This document shows positions 10,946 to 23,348 of a stretch of 64,000 nucleotides of DNA, one piece after another (position 1 is the stretch's first letter; every line of letters starts with the position of its first letter). The position numbers and the translations under genes are program-made. Under the pieces are notes generated by a model that saw only the letters and a program-made list of their open reading frames with translations, was not told the origin of the DNA and did not search any database. This DNA comes from Manihot esculenta (Eukaryota > Streptophyta > Magnoliopsida > Malpighiales > Euphorbiaceae), in the NCBI RefSeq assembly GCF_001659605.2, contig NC_035164.2:5435379-5499378 (forward strand), given 5' to 3'.

Positions 10946-13060
10946 GATGTAAACCTACAAAACATGTTAGGAAAGTACCTCACACACTTCCTCACGTGTG
11001 TCTCTCAAAATCAAAATGGAAGCGCTCGTATTTCACTCAGTAAGATGGCTTTTAAACTCTAATGAGCTCACACACTCTTGCCTTTTACCACTCTAGATTT
11101 GAGCACAATTTTACTTGTTTGGATCAATCACTACCAACCAAAATAAGTTAAACAACAACTTAATTCAATGGAATAAATAAAGAAAAACCTAAGAAAATAG
11201 CTATCAAGCTATACTAAATGCAAATTAATGTAAAGAAAGAAAGAAAGATGAATTTATTCACATACAAGATGCACAAAGCATATGTGGCTGAATTTTTGTA
11301 TGCATATGAGCAATATGAAGCAAGATTACTCAAATCAAATATATTAGAAGCAAATAGGACAGCAAACAATAAAAAAGAAAACAAAGAATGCAAGAAAAGA
11401 CATAACTAGGAATTTAAACTCAATCAACTTGGAACAATGATTCCCAAAAAATACCACTCAATTAATAAATTTTAAAAGCAAATTAGGACTCTTCAAAGAG
11501 ATTTTGATACTAACAAACAAGAACAAAATCAATGGAATCAAAACAGTAGTTTTGTGCACTTCTCAAGTTTTGTGCACAGAAGGAATTTCGTTCTTCTTTC
11601 TTTTTTTCTTCTTTTTTTTTTATATAATATCAGAATTGATATTTTAACAATTCCAAAGACATAAAATCACATGAAACAAATAGGACTTGATGGAGATATT
11701 AGGGCTGTGCAATCGGTCGGTTCGGTTTCAAACCGAACCAAATCGAAAAAACCAAAAATCGAATTGTAAAAATATTAAAAATTGAAAAAACCCATTATAA
11801 AAATATAACCGAATCGAATCGAACTGATAAAAATCAGTTTGGTTCGATTCGATTACTTCAAATTGAAATCTATAATTTTTTTAATTTTCTGCTTTTAATT
11901 TTAGTAGAATAATTTAATAAATATTTTACATAAATTTGCCAAGAAATATTGTCTGAATACATAATGATAATACTTAAAAAAATCCATATAAATCCATGTA
12001 AAATATAAAAATACGTATAAAATCAGTGTTTCACATAATAAAAGTATGTATAAAATCGATTATTCAGTTTGTCGGTTATTTAACACGTTTAAACCCAACC
12101 GAACAAAAAATTGAATAAACTGAAAAATATTAACCGAACCGAATTGAATATTCCGATTAATCGAATTATTAAACCGAAATTGATTGGTTTGGTTCAGTTT
12201 TTCGGTTAAAACCGATTTATGCTCTACTTTAGGAGATATACCAATTTCAAGTTTCAGCCAAAAGATAAAATAAGAACAAGAATCATTTCTTTTTTTTTTT
12301 TTGTGATTTTCAAAATAGAGTGATAACTAATAAAAATAATTAAAATCAAATAAAAAATTAAGGATAAAGATTGAATTTAAAATCTAGATTGTGATACGGC
12401 AATAATTTAAGAACAAAGTAAGAATTACCTCCGTTTCAATAGATGTTCCCAAACCTGAATTCAACCAATCTAACAAAACCCTTCACCCCAAGTTAGCAAG
12501 GAATTGGTAACAAAAATAAGGTAACGAAAATTGAATTAACGCCACAAGTATGTACTTGATAAGTTGAATCAAGCTCTAAGGTAAAATCAGTAAGAATTTA
12601 TCTCTTGAATGAAAAACTCTCAATAATATTAATCACAATAAATCTATCATTTATAAGGATAAAAGAAGGTATTTATACCCTACCACGTCCTAACCCTAAT
12701 AGGAATACTTAATCCTAAACCCAATAGACAAAATAAGCTAATTTTAACTAGTTAAAGAGTATCTAGCCCAAAATGAGTCCTACATGAATTGGACTTAAAA
12801 TCCTTAAATAAGTTTTAAATCTAATCCTAATATATAAAGAAAAATAAGTAATACACAATCCTTAATATTTGGGGTGGATTGGGCTTAAACATAGGCTCAC
12901 ACGCTTGGCTATAAATTAGAATAAGCAAGCATATGACACATTAATGAGATACATGCATACTTATTACATATCAGCCCATAATAAAGCCCAAATCATAATT
13001 AAAAGAGGTCAACATGCTTATTAAAGATAATTAAGCCCAGGCCCACTTGAGTTGAACTTG
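10946..13060. repeat. AT-rich stretch without genes; contains a CGGTTCGATT-type repeat
   Basis: I find no supported gene here. Positions about 11700-12235 are a copy of an AT-rich repeat whose two ends carry the opposed words CGGTTCGGTTT and AAACCGAACC, with related copies elsewhere in the window. Positions 12400-13040 include a TTTATACCC-like TATA region and could be an old LTR, but I cannot place it in a family. Confidence 0.5.
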
Positions 13061-13161
13061 TAAGGTTAGTGTTATGTGTTTTGTATGTATGTTTATGTTT
13101 TATGCTATGCATGTGCTAGTTTGAGGAACATTCGGGGACGAATGTTCTTAAGGGGGGAGAA
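13061..13161 (+). mobile_element. 3' internal end and polypurine tract of a truncated gypsy element
   Basis: It matches the last internal 100 bp of the full element (31121-31229), including GAGGAACATTCGGGGACGAA and the polypurine tract AAGGGGGGAGAA just before the LTR. The rest of the internal region is missing to the left. Confidence 0.8.
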
Positions 13162-15320
13162 TGTAATACCCGGCTAGACTCCGGTATCGGAATTCCTACC
13201 GTCCGGTGGAATCTCGGATATCGGAAACCTCTAGAAGGGTAAAATCATATTTTTATAAAATGTTTTCGTGTATTTTATGGTTTTATATAAGAAAGAAATT
13301 GAGTTTTGAATGAAAAAGACCATTGATGGAAATCCAGATTCGGCCGCCGAACCTCATGTTCGGCCGCCAAACATGCATGAGTTTTGGAATCACTTTCGGC
13401 TTCCGAAGGTGGCCTGGCCAGCCACCTATAAAAGGCCCCATGGCCGAAAATGGGCGAGCTGAGTCCATGCCCTCCCATGGTTAGTTTCAATGATTTACTT
13501 TAAATCTTTCAAGTTTTGACAAGCTTTCATCTTATTTTGAAGATTTTTGAGTTAAAAACGGAATTTTGGAGCTTGGAGGTCCAAGGAGCTAGATCTCTCC
13601 CATCTCCAAGTTAGGATCGTCTCTCCTCTCGATCTTCAAGAGGTAAACTTAGATCCTACATTTCTTGTATGATTTAAACAAGTTTTGAGGGGTTATGGGG
13701 TAGAATTGCATGTTTAGGTTATTATTGAGTTTATGGACAATGTGTGTTGTTTGAGTTGATATTTGTGTTTGTATTGGGGTTTAGGATAGTTTGAGACCCC
13801 TATGTGCTTGGTGGTATGTGTATGCATGTTGTAAAATAGCTAAATGCATGTTTGAATGGTTTGGGAGGCAAAAATGTGCATGAGGAGGCTGATTTCTGCC
13901 CTTTGGAAGAACTCAGGTTCGGCAGCCGAAGGACTTTCGGCCGCCGAACCTGCCTGTGGAGGCAAGCTTTTGGCTGCCGAACCCTGCCCCCGAAAGTTGG
14001 ACTTTCGGCTCTGGAAGGGAGTTTCGGCCGCCGAACATGCACGAGTTTCGGCTCTGGAACCACTTTCGGCCACCGAAGGTGCCGCCGAAAGTGGCTGAGT
14101 TTCGGCTCTGGAGGGACTTTCGGCCGCCGAACCTGCCGCCGAAAGTGCCCTGTTCAGCCTTCCTTTGCATGATTTCAGTGATTGTTTTAAGGTGTTTTAG
14201 GGGGTTTTTGGGGAGTATTTTAGAGTCATGTTCATGTATGTTTGGTCCCTCATTTGAGTCCACCTGTGTAGGTTCGGACCCGAGGAACCGAGAACCCCAG
14301 TAGTGAGTTAGCTGCTTCAGTGTCTTTTCAGAGCTAGCCTGAGGTGAGTAGAATGACTCCTTATGTTTCAAAGCAAATAATGAAAGTTTTAGCATGATTC
14401 GCGCATCATGATTGCCATGAGATATATTAGGTTGTTTGCATTAGAGTTCACGAATATGTTGCATTGCATATTATGTTGTTGATATGGATGAACATTGAGT
14501 GATCCATTAGCCCTCGTATGGTATGATATGATATGATGATGATACGGTATGGAAGTCCAAGAAGACCCATTCTACGTCCCTGGCACTATGTAAGAGAAAG
14601 TCAGGAAGACCCATTCTACGTCCTGGCACTTTGGAATGTTATGATATGTTATGTAAGAGAAAGACCAGGACCCATTCCACATTCTGGCACTAATGGAAAT
14701 GTAGAAGGCTATTGGTGACAAGTTCATCCTTAATGTGATTTGTTTGTGATGTGATACATTTCATGAAAGCATGAATTTTATTATAATGTTTTACCATTCT
14801 GCTCACTAGGCTCTAGTAGCTCACCCCATTCCTTTAATCCCCCAGGTGTACAGGTACGGGATAGATCAGGAAGTCATCAAGAGTAAAGTCATGTTTTATG
14901 TAATAGCTAGCTGTGGACATGAGAAAGACATTGTAATGTAAAGTATAGTAATGTAATGTAATGATGGTTATTGAGGTTTAGAGTTGTGCTTGACCCTAGT
15001 ATGTTGGTTAATCCCTTTGGTACATGATCTGTAAAATGTTTTTATTGATGTTTATGTAAACCAAGCTTAATGTATGATATGTTGCCCCATTGGAGCATTT
15101 GTTGAGGGCTCCAGTGTAGGGTTTTATGTTTATAAGTTTGTGCATGCACAGGTTAAGCTTGGTAATTGGAAGAGAAAGTTTAAAGTTTTATGTATATGAT
15201 TGATCATGTATGGGATTTAACAGGTATACAGGATGTATGTTTAGCTTGCTACGAGTCCCGGCGGCCTTAAGCCGATCTGGATCCTAGCGCCGGTAGCGGT
15301 CCGGTTTCCGAGTCGTTACA
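13162..15320 (+). mobile_element. 3' LTR of a truncated gypsy element
   Basis: It starts TGTAATACCCGG directly after a polypurine tract and ends GAGTCGTTACA (2159 bp). It carries the family TATA box near 13429, the TTCAAGAGGTAAAC donor-like site near 13637, the TTCGG array at 13918-14145 and a tandem repeat at about 14550-14690. Because its left neighbour is the element's 3' internal end, it is the 3' LTR of an element whose 5' part was deleted. Confidence 0.9.
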
Positions 15321-16215
15321 ACCAAGGACTAATCCCTGGCCGGTGGTTATAGTGCACTGAACCTTGAAGTCTAATCAGATCTTGTCTTTTTCGTTTCTCT
15401 TTACTTATTCTCTACTCTGCTGGGTTAATCATCTTGTTATTCTGATCTTAAATTCTTTCAAAAAGTCTATTTAATCTTTGAGATTACTAAATAATTTTTA
15501 AGAACAATGCAACTGATAGAGCTAAATTTATACACAATTTTCATATTGTTATTTATGTTAATTTACACATTTTCTATCTAATTTTGTGGTTTTGACCTTA
15601 TTTTACAGAAAATGGAGTAAAAAGGCAATTTGGTAAAAATGGCCTTAAAACTATCCAAAAGAGAGCAAAAGAGAACAAGCTAGTGTGCCCAAGTCCGTTT
15701 ACCCAAATCCGAGTTGAATCTGAAATGGAAGAAGACTAATCTACTGTTTGACCATACTGTTTGCCCAAACAGACTGGGCAAACAGACTAGCAGGATAGCG
15801 ATGCACAGACAGTAGGGAAAACAGACTGTTTGCCTAAATAATCCGGGCAAACAACACTTGCACCAGCAGACAGCAGATTATGGGAAATTCAAATTTTGAA
15901 TTTTCAAGAAGTCTTCTTCACACTAAACACGTGAAGACAGCTCAGCAACCCTTCAAGGCACTTCAATGCTTAATCTCACATATTTAGGAAGCCAAATCTC
16001 ATCAAGATACAATTACCTTCCAAGAATTCAACTCCAATTGGGAAAATGAATCCAATCCAAACAAGGAAACTAGGGCAGCCCTTCATCTATAAATAGACAA
16101 CAAACCAGCAATCAAAGATCTCTCCAATCTTAGGAATCAAGGCCAGCAGCCTCACACGCCTCCAGCCTCATCACGCGCCTCCAGCCGGCTCTTCTTCTAC
16201 CTTTCTTTATAAAAT
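15321..16215 (+). mobile_element. Copy C of the unclassified LTR-like repeat (5' portion) with short flank
   Basis: From about 15520 to 16215 this matches the reverse complement of 9200-9850 (copy B), including TTAATTTACACATTTTCTA and the TTTGCCCAAACAGACTGGG words. The preceding 200 bp hold nothing recognised. Confidence 0.6.
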
Positions 16216-16690
16216 GAAAAATTAAATTGAGTCTTGAATTTTTAAAAAAAATTAAAAAATTTCAAATTTTACTATTTTTAAAATTATATTATAAATTTTT
16301 ATGTTTTAACAATTTCACCTTTTCGTTAACGGAGTGATTACCCGCAGCTAAGTTTAAAGACAATTGATAATAACAGTGTACAATTAATTTATTTGAAGTG
16401 CAATTATTAAAAAAAAAAAAATTAGGTGCAATTATAAAAATAATAAAGTTCAGATTTTTTCTCTTTCTTGTCTAAGAGTAAACTTTATATTTTCAATTTT
16501 CATCAAACTGCTCTACATGAAGTATGACAAGCTGCTTGTCATCTTTTAAATTTTTGTATTAATGAACTGCTTTGTATTTTTTAAACTTTTATATTTTTCT
16601 CCGCAATGACATTCGTATATAAATATTGTATATGTGAACTAAACTCTGACCTTATCCCTTTTAAATCAGCCTATGACTTTATCTTAGTGG
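16216..16690. other. AT-rich intergenic stretch, nothing recognised
   Basis: It consists of low-complexity A/T sequence with no supported frame, terminal repeats or RNA gene. Confidence 0.5.
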
Positions 16691-17083
16691 AAAATTCTTG
16701 ATTGCTCTAAAAATAAATATTACAATATAAAAATAAATGAAATTCAATTTTAACGTGGTTCGGCTAAATATTAGCCTACATCTATGGATATATAGAATGC
16801 AAAATAGATAGTTTACTATGGGAAGGATGTCCAAGCTTATAATGTCAAATATTAAATGGTAAAGGCCTAGCATTTACTGCAGTAGCAACTTTATTAGGAA
16901 ATTTAGACTTGTGCAGGACATATAAACCTCCCTTTTCTTTAGCTGTATCGATCCTCTTTCAGGTATTTAGATCATAGATGAAACACATTTTATCACAAAA
17001 TATTAAGCAACAATAATAGTAGATGTGCCACATCTGTAAAGGACATCTGTTAAGTAAAGACATGAACTAAGCTGAACAATTCT
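16691..17083 (-). pseudogene. Decayed Ty1/copia remnant: end of protease region, GAG-pre-integrase piece, LTR-like end
   Basis: On the minus strand from 17083 leftwards, the frame continues the protease region broken at 33327: an LSSCLYLTDVLY-like segment, then KEKGGLYVLHK-like and HYKLGHPSHSKLSILHSIYP-like residues of the GAG-pre-integrase domain. It then changes near 16800 to a sequence typical of copia LTRs (ACGTGGTTCGGC read on the plus strand). The integrase, RT and RNase H region is missing, so an internal deletion joined the pre-integrase region to the LTR. The gypsy element at 17089-33321 was inserted into this element. Confidence 0.75.
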
Positions 17084-17088
17084 GGAAT
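17084..17088. repeat. Target-site duplication GGAAT (left copy)
   Basis: GGAAT sits immediately before the gypsy 5' LTR and is repeated at 33322-33326 immediately after the 3' LTR. It marks the insertion of the 16.2-kb nest into the copia remnant. Confidence 0.95.
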
Positions 17089-17354
17089 TGTAATACCCGG
17101 CTAGACTCCGGTATCGGAATTCCTACCGTCCGGTGGAATTTCGGATGTCGGGAACTTCTAGAAGGGTAAAGACACGTTTTATAAATTGTTTTCATGAATT
17201 TTAATGTTTTAAAGTATGAAACTAAATGAGTTTTTGCATGAAAATAGCATTGGAGGAAAATCCAGGTTCGGCCGCCGAAAGTCAGGTTCGGCCGCCGAAC
17301 ATTGCATGGATGCGGAGGCACATTCGGCCCCCGAACGTGGCCTGGCCAGCCACC

Positions 17355-17361
17355 TATAAAA
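17355..17361 (+). promoter_or_regulatory. TATA box of the gypsy LTR promoter
   Basis: TATAAAA in CACCTATAAAAGGG lies about 265 bp into the LTR and is conserved in every LTR copy in the window. It lies just downstream of three TTCGG/CCGAA palindromic sites. Confidence 0.75.
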
Positions 17362-18439
17362 GGGTCCCTTAGCCGAAAATGGGCGAGCTTTTTCTCCCCA
17401 TTTCGGCCAAGGTGAGCATTCCGCCATCCTTCCCCAATCTTGAGTCTTTCCTTCCTTTTTCCATGATCTTTACAAGTTTATAACTTTGGTTTTGAAGATC
17501 TTTGAGCTTAAAACGAGTTTTGGAGCTTGGAGACCAAAAGTTGGAACTTCTCCCATCTCCAAGTTTAGATCTCCTCAACCCTCGATCTTCAAGAGGTAAG
17601 AGCCGATCTTAAGCTCAATGTATGATTTAAACAAGTTTTATGAAGTTTTAAAGGGTAGAATGCATGTTAGGGTATATGTTGAACCTATGGGTTTTTGATG
17701 ACTTTTTGAACAATGTGGCATGTTTGAGTATGCTTGAAGTGTTGTAGTTGGGGTATATGATGTTTTGAGGCCCCTAGGATCTTGTATGCATGTTTTAAGT
17801 GAGGTATATGCATGATTGGTGAGTTTGGAGGCAAAAATGTACAAAGGAGCCAAGTTTCTGCCCTTTTGCAGAAACCAGGTTCGGCAGCCGAAGGCACTTT
17901 TGGCCGTCGAACATGGCTGGGGAGGCAGGCCTTTCGGCTGCCGAAGTTGCCCCCGAAAAGAGACTTTCGTCTCTGTCTGGGACTTTCGGCCGCCGAAGGT
18001 GCCGCCGAACCTACCTGAGTTTCGTCTCTGTCCAGGACTTTTGGCCGCCGAAGGTGCCGCCGAAAGTGCCCTGTTCAGCCATTTCATGCATATTTTCATG
18101 TGATGTTTTCAGGATGTTTTAGGGGGTTTTTGGGGAATATATTAGAGTCATGTTTATGTATGTTTGGTCCCTCATTGGAGTCCACCTGTGTAGGTTCGGA
18201 CCCGAGGAACCAAGGACCCCAGCAGTGAGCCAGCTGCTACAGAATTTGTCAGAGTCAGCCAGAGGTGAGTGGAACTAAACTTAACCTTTTAAATTAAGAA
18301 ATGATATGCTTTTATCATGCTTCATGCATCATGATCATATTATAGGTTGTTTGCATTAGAATTCACGACTATGCCGCATTGTATTGTTGTGATAGATGAT
18401 AGTAGATGGACATTAGGATGATTCATTAGCCTTCTATAT

Positions 18440-18549
18440 ACGAAGTCCTGTGGTGCCCATAATAGGGCCGGGCAATACGAAGACCTGTGGTGCCCATAAT
18501 AGGGCCGGGCAATACGAAGACCTGTGGTGCCCATAATAGGGCCGGGCAT
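18440..18549 (+). repeat. 37-bp tandem repeat inside the LTR, three units
   Basis: The units start ACGAAGACCTGTGGTGCCC and contain ATAATAGGGCCGGGCAAT. The partner LTR has a different arrangement at about 32580-32700, with a short spacer between units 2 and 3. Other LTR copies carry different sequences at the same place. Confidence 0.9.
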
Positions 18550-19173
18550 GGAGTTGAGGGATTTTTGAATCAGTCCATCCGTGGTGTGATTTAATTGTGC
18601 AGTGACGCATTTCATGATAGCATGTTTTAAATATTCTTTTTACAGTTCTACTCACTGGGCATCTAGCTCACCCCTCTCCCCTAACCCCCAGGTTTGCAGG
18701 TACAGGATAGATAGAGAAGGCAAGAAGAAAAAGTCATATGAATGTAATAGTTAGTTTGTGGACATGACAATTGTATTATGACGAAATGTAAAAATATTCA
18801 GAATGTTATGTAATGAGGTTATTGAGGATAGAGTTGTGCTTGACCATAATGTATTGTTAATCCCTTTCATATATACATGATCTTATGTTATGATGTTTAT
18901 GTAAACTAACTCAACACAGGTTGTTTTGCCTTTAAGGCTTGATGAGATCCCACAGTGGGACTATGTTATGTATATGATCAGAGTATGCACAGGTTGAGTT
19001 AGTTGATGACAGTATGTATGAAGAAAAGTTTTAATTTTTATGCATGTTGATGATCATGTATGGGATTATACAGGTTTACAGGTTATATGTCAGGCTTGCT
19101 ACGGGTCCCGGCGGCCTTAAGTCGACCCGGATCCTAGCGCCGGTAGCGGTCCGATTTTCGGGGCGTTACAGAA

Positions 19174-19185
19174 TGGTATCAGAGC
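19174..19185 (+). promoter_or_regulatory. Primer-binding site, initiator tRNA-Met type
   Basis: TGGTATCAGAGC lies three bases after the 5' LTR end. It is the standard plant retrotransposon primer site complementary to the 3' end of initiator tRNA-Met. Confidence 0.93.
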
Positions 19186-19441
19186 CCTAGGTTCATATGG
19201 TCGGACCTAGAGTGTCGGGCTCATAGATGTTATAGAAGGTCAAGCACAATAGGAAGGTCATGTCCACTAGGATAGGATGTTGAGTCCTGTCTTGCATGAT
19301 GATGTGAAATGCCATGACTTTATGCATGTGCATTAATGATATGATATGCTATGTGATGTATACGATGAGGGTTCATGTGTGCCCACATGAACCATATGAT
19401 GCTAATGTTTGCTTGTTATGAGCTGTTTTTCAGAGAATAGG

Positions 19442-22411
19442 ATGAGAGGAACTCGTCGATCTGCGCGATTGACTGGAGTGCCACCTGAGGATGAGGGCAC
19501 GAGCGCCCGTCCTCCTACATTGCCTAGGGCAATGTCTTGTAGAGCCAACAGAGAAAGAGTGTCAAGGGACCCTAGAAGGTCTTTTGATGTTAGCAGGAGG
19601 GGAACGGATAGAGGAGGAAGTTCTTCAGATGTGAGGGAGGTTATGGAAGAGGATCAGAGGAGGGATGGGAACCTGGATGTGAGCATGCAGGAAGAAGGGA
19701 CAGGGGAGTCTCAGGGAGGCGTTCAGGCCTCGGGGTATGGTTTTCCACCCCATTATCCACCCTTCCCACAGGGTTCAGGGTATCCGATGGGAGGCTCATC
19801 GGATTACTCCAGCTTTCACCCCTACCCTACCTACATGCCTTATCCACCTTTCTATCCACCCTATACACAGTACCCAGCTTATCCACCCTCACCCTTCTAT
19901 CCAAACCCAGCAAACCCCACCTCGGGGAATGCTGCACCTCCACCTCCACCACCTACAGAACCAGCAGCCCCAGTTACTCAACCTCCTAGACCTAGCTCAG
20001 TCGATGGGAGCAAGGTAAAGATGACAGATTACCTCAAGCTAGATGCTCCCAAATACAAGTCAGGGGATGACCCCTTTGAGTATCTGAGAGTAGTGAAGAC
20101 AATAACTGATGAGCTAGGGGCAAGTGACAGCAGGGCCATTCAGATGGCAGGGTTCACTTTAAAGTGCAAGAAGGCACGGGAATGGTTCAAGTGTTATGTG
20201 GACCCGAGACTAGACGGTATGACATGGGAAGAATTTGCGAATGAGTTCGCTGGATGGGCTTTTCCAGACAATTCTAGAGAACTGAAAATGATTGAGTTTG
20301 AGCAACTGAGGCAGTCAGAGCACATGAGTGTAGAGGAGTTCACGGATAAATTCTTGGAGCTATTGCCTTTTTCAGGGCAAGCTCTAGATTCAGATACGAA
20401 GAAAGCCAAGAAATATGTTATGAAGCTGCATTCCAGGTACTCCTCGTTGGTTCAGTCAGCTGAGAGAGAAAGTTTCCACACTGTGGTGGATATGGCTCGA
20501 AGAATGGAGGCAAGTGCTATAGTTGAGGGGTCAGTGAAGCAGTTAGTGACCCAGTCTTCAGGGGTTAAGACCCCAAACAGAGGAGGACCAGGTTTCTCTT
20601 CTCAGAGTTCAGGTAAGAAGAGGTGGGATAGCACCACCAAGAAGCCGAAGAAGAATAAGTTTTGGAACAAATTGAAATCCGGTCTGGGATTTGGCGGTGG
20701 CTCGAGCTCAGGCTCAGATGGTACAGAATGCCAGAGATGTGGAAGACCACACAGGGGAGTGTGTCGAGCTGGGACTAATGCATGTTTCAGATGTGGACAG
20801 GAGGGACACATAGCTCGGGATTGTCCTAGAGCGCCTTTTATGGGCCAGCCCCAGCAGACAGCTTCTGGTAGTGTGGCACAGCCAGCAGTTCCAGCCACAA
20901 CTCAGGGCAGTGGCAGAGGTAGAGGGAGAGGGGTAGCCTCTTCTTCTGGTTCCCGAGGTGAAGGTCCATCAGCTCCAGCCAGGATCTTCACCATGACACA
21001 GCAGGAGGCTAACACATCCAACACCGTGGTGTCAGGTAATCTCGTCATTGGGTGTTCTGATGTGTATGCATTAATGGACCCGGGTGCATCTCATTCATTT
21101 ATTGCTCCGAGAGCCGTTGAGAGGTTAGGTCTGATAGTCTCTGGGTTAGAGTGTCCCCTATGGGTCAGTGGACCCAAGTGTGACCCGTCAGTGGCAGTGT
21201 CGGTCTGCCAGTACAGTCCAGTTTTTATTGAGGGAAGATGCCTCTCCGCCGACCTTGTGGTTCTAGATTTGACAGACTTTGACGTCATTCTAGGGATGGA
21301 TTGGCTATCTACCCATGGTGCTACCTTGGACTGCAGGGACAAGGTAGTCAGGTTCAGAGATCAGAACGGGTCAGAGGTCGTCTTCAGAGGAGACAAGAGG
21401 GGCACACCTAGAGGTCTGATATCAGCTCTTCAGGCTCGTAGGTTGCTTAGGAAGGGATGTCAGGGGTACTTAGCTCATGTGAGAGAGCTAGACAGTCAGG
21501 TCAGGGAGCCGGCCTCGGTGCCAGTTGTCAGAGAGTTTCAGGATGTCTTTCCTGATGAGCTTCCAGGTTTACCACCTGCTAGGGAGATAGAGTTCGAGAT
21601 AGAGTTGGTGCCTGGAACTAGACCGATCTCTATCCCTCCCTACAGGATGGCTCCAGCCGAGTTAAAGGAGTTGAAAGAGCAATTGCAAGAGCTGGTAGAA
21701 AAGGGTTTCATCCGACAGAGTACCTCACCTTGGGGTGCTCCGGTCTTGTTTGTGAGGAAGAAGGATGGATCCCTTAGACTTTGTATCGACTATAGGCAGT
21801 TGAACAAAGTCACTACCAAGAATAGGTACCCATTGCCTAGGATCGATGATCTATTCGACCAGCTAGCCGGAGCGGGTTGTTTCTCCAAAATAGATCTAAG
21901 ATGGGGGTACCATCAGCTAAGGATAAGGGATGAGGATGTGCCAAAGACGGCTTTCAGGACCAGATATGGGCATTTTGAGTTCCTTGTGATGCCGTTCGGG
22001 TTAACTAACGCCCCTGCAGCATTCATGGATCTCATGAACAGAGTGTTTAGCCAGTACCTGGATCACTTCGTTATTGTCTTCATAGACGATATCTTGGTGT
22101 ATTCCAGGAATGCAGAGGAGCATGCCCATCATCTGCGGTTGGTCTTGCAGACTTTGAGGGAACATGGCTTGTATGCCAAGTTCTCTAAATGTGAGTTCTG
22201 GCTGAGGAGCATCTCGTTCTTGGGGCATGTAGTGTCAGAGAATGGTATTGAGGTAGATCCCAAGAAGACAGAAACTGTGGCTAACTGGCCTAGACCCACT
22301 TCAGTAACAGAGATCAGGAGTTTCTTGGGTTTGGCAGGTTACTACAGGAGGTTCGTTCAGGACTTCTCAAAGATAGCAGCCCCTCTGACCAGACTAACCA
22401 GGAAGAATTAG
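19442..22411 (+). CDS. Gypsy gag-protease-reverse transcriptase polyprotein, first open part
   Basis: I chose the ATG at 19442 ([10 protein letters not shown]) because it follows the predicted splice acceptor and is conserved in the nested derivative at 27522; an in-frame ATG exists at 19409. Order: basic N-terminus; Pro/Tyr-rich stretch (about residues 100-190); gag core with FEYLRVV and [11 protein letters not shown]; two CCHC-type knuckles ([12 protein letters not shown] and [14 protein letters not shown]); a DPGASHSF protease site (the usual form is DTGA or DSGA); RT with [22 protein letters not shown] and the FIDD catalytic box. A TAG at 22409-22411 interrupts the frame after RT, where a CAG would fit. 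Downstream frames continue in phase to 31120. The full frame without the nested insert would be about 1659 codons. Confidence 0.93.
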   Translation: MRGTRRSARLTGVPPEDEGTSARPPTLPRAMSCRANRERVSRDPRRSFDVSRRGTDRGGSSSDVREVMEEDQRRDGNLDVSMQEEGTGESQGGVQASGYGFPPHYPPFPQGSGYPMGGSSDYSSFHPYPTYMPYPPFYPPYTQYPAYPPSPFYPNPANPTSGNAAPPPPPPTEPAAPVTQPPRPSSVDGSKVKMTDYLKLDAPKYKSGDDPFEYLRVVKTITDELGASDSRAIQMAGFTLKCKKAREWFKCYVDPRLDGMTWEEFANEFAGWAFPDNSRELKMIEFEQLRQSEHMSVEEFTDKFLELLPFSGQALDSDTKKAKKYVMKLHSRYSSLVQSAERESFHTVVDMARRMEASAIVEGSVKQLVTQSSGVKTPNRGGPGFSSQSSGKKRWDSTTKKPKKNKFWNKLKSGLGFGGGSSSGSDGTECQRCGRPHRGVCRAGTNACFRCGQEGHIARDCPRAPFMGQPQQTASGSVAQPAVPATTQGSGRGRGRGVASSSGSRGEGPSAPARIFTMTQQEANTSNTVVSGNLVIGCSDVYALMDPGASHSFIAPRAVERLGLIVSGLECPLWVSGPKCDPSVAVSVCQYSPVFIEGRCLSADLVVLDLTDFDVILGMDWLSTHGATLDCRDKVVRFRDQNGSEVVFRGDKRGTPRGLISALQARRLLRKGCQGYLAHVRELDSQVREPASVPVVREFQDVFPDELPGLPPAREIEFEIELVPGTRPISIPPYRMAPAELKELKEQLQELVEKGFIRQSTSPWGAPVLFVRKKDGSLRLCIDYRQLNKVTTKNRYPLPRIDDLFDQLAGAGCFSKIDLRWGYHQLRIRDEDVPKTAFRTRYGHFEFLVMPFGLTNAPAAFMDLMNRVFSQYLDHFVIVFIDDILVYSRNAEEHAHHLRLVLQTLREHGLYAKFSKCEFWLRSISFLGHVVSENGIEVDPKKTETVANWPRPTSVTEIRSFLGLAGYYRRFVQDFSKIAAPLTRLTRKN

Positions 22412-23348
22412 AAGTTTCTGTGGACCGACCAGTGCGAGGAGAGTTTCGAAGAGCTTAAGAAGAGGTTGACTTCAGCACCAGTGTTAGCTCTGCCATCTGA
22501 TGATGAGGACTTTATAGTCTTTTGTGATGCGTCCCGTGTGGGACTGGGTTGTGTGCTGATGCAGAATGAGAGGGTGATCGCTTATGCTTCTAGGCAGCTG
22601 AAGAAGCATGAGTTGAATTACCCCACACATGACCTTGAGATGGCAGCAGTAATCTTTGCACTCAAGATATGGAGGCACTACCTCTATGGGGTTAAATGTG
22701 AGATCTTCACGGATCATAAAAGCCTGCAGTACATCTTGAGTCAGAGGGATTTGAACTTGAGACAGAGGAGATGGGTAGAGCTGCTGAGTGACTATGATTG
22801 CAAAATTCAGTATCATCCGGGTAAGGCGAATGTCGTGGCAGACGCCCTAAGCCGGAAGTCACTAGGCAGTCTATCCCACATCACGGCAGAGAGGAGACCA
22901 GTGGTGAAGGAGTTCTACAAGCTTATTGAGGAAGGTCTACAGTTGGAGTTGTCTGGTACAGGTGCCTTGGTGGCCCAGATGAGAGTGGCACCCGTGTTTC
23001 TGGAGCAGGTGGCTCAGAAACAGCATGAGGACCCGGAGTTAGTGAAGATTGCCAGGACTGTTCAGTCAGGCAATGATAGCGAGTTCAGATTCGACAGTAA
23101 GGGGATCCTCCGCTATGGGAGCAGACTATGTGTACCAGATGACATTGGGGTAAAAGGAGACATTATGAGGGAGGCTCATAATGCAAGATACAGCATTCAC
23201 CCCGGAGCCACCAAGATGTATCAAGATTTGAAGAAAGTTTATTGGTGGTCAGCGATGAAGAAAGAAGTGGCACAGTTCGTGTCAGCCTGCGAAGTGTGTC
23301 AGAGGGTGAAGCTGGAACATCAGAAGCCGGCTGGAATGCTTAACCCGC
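22412..23348 (+). pseudogene. Gypsy RNase H and integrase zinc-binding region, after an in-frame stop
   Basis: It is in phase with the gag-pol frame and opens directly after TAG 22409-22411. It shows the RNase H motifs [25 protein letters not shown] and DALSRKS, then the integrase HHCC zinc finger ([15 protein letters not shown]...CEVCQRVK). The nested element is inserted at 23349, between the integrase zinc finger and its catalytic core. Keeping one copy of CCCGC, the codons join in frame with 30048. Confidence 0.9.
23344..23348. repeat. Target-site duplication CCCGC (left copy) of the nested element
   Basis: CCCGC precedes the nested LTR and is repeated at 30043-30047 after its last base. 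Removing 23349-30047 restores the integrase reading frame. Confidence 0.95.

Larger units (their letters stand above)
17089..19170 (+). mobile_element. 5' LTR of near-complete Tekay/Del-like Ty3/gypsy element
   Basis: It is 2082 bp, beginning TGTAATACCCGG and ending GGGGCGTTACA, and is followed by a primer-binding site. It pairs with 31230-33321; by eye I count roughly a dozen substitutions plus a difference in the internal tandem repeat, so the insertion is young. Contents in order: TTCGG palindromes at 17265-17335, TATA box 17355-17361, splice-donor-like site at 17596, main TTCGG array 17879-18070, and a 37-bp tandem repeat at 18440-18549. Confidence 0.96.
17596..19433 (+). other. Predicted leader intron of the gypsy element (LTR donor to gag acceptor)
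   Basis: The donor AAGAG|GTAAG at 17596 lies about 235 bp after the TATA box. The acceptor AGCTGTTTTTCAG|AG ends at 19433, eight bases before the gag ATG at 19442. The donor motif is kept in the other LTR copies (GT intact even where neighbours vary). The nested derivative has an equivalent acceptor, TTCTTCAG, ending at 27533 (minus). Splicing would remove U5 and the primer site from gag mRNA. This is inferred from motifs; no transcript is available. Confidence 0.5.

Noticed and set aside
16686..16900. A minus-strand open frame of 64 codons
   Set aside because: It overlaps the copia GAG-pre-integrase remnant and its LTR junction and is not an independent gene.
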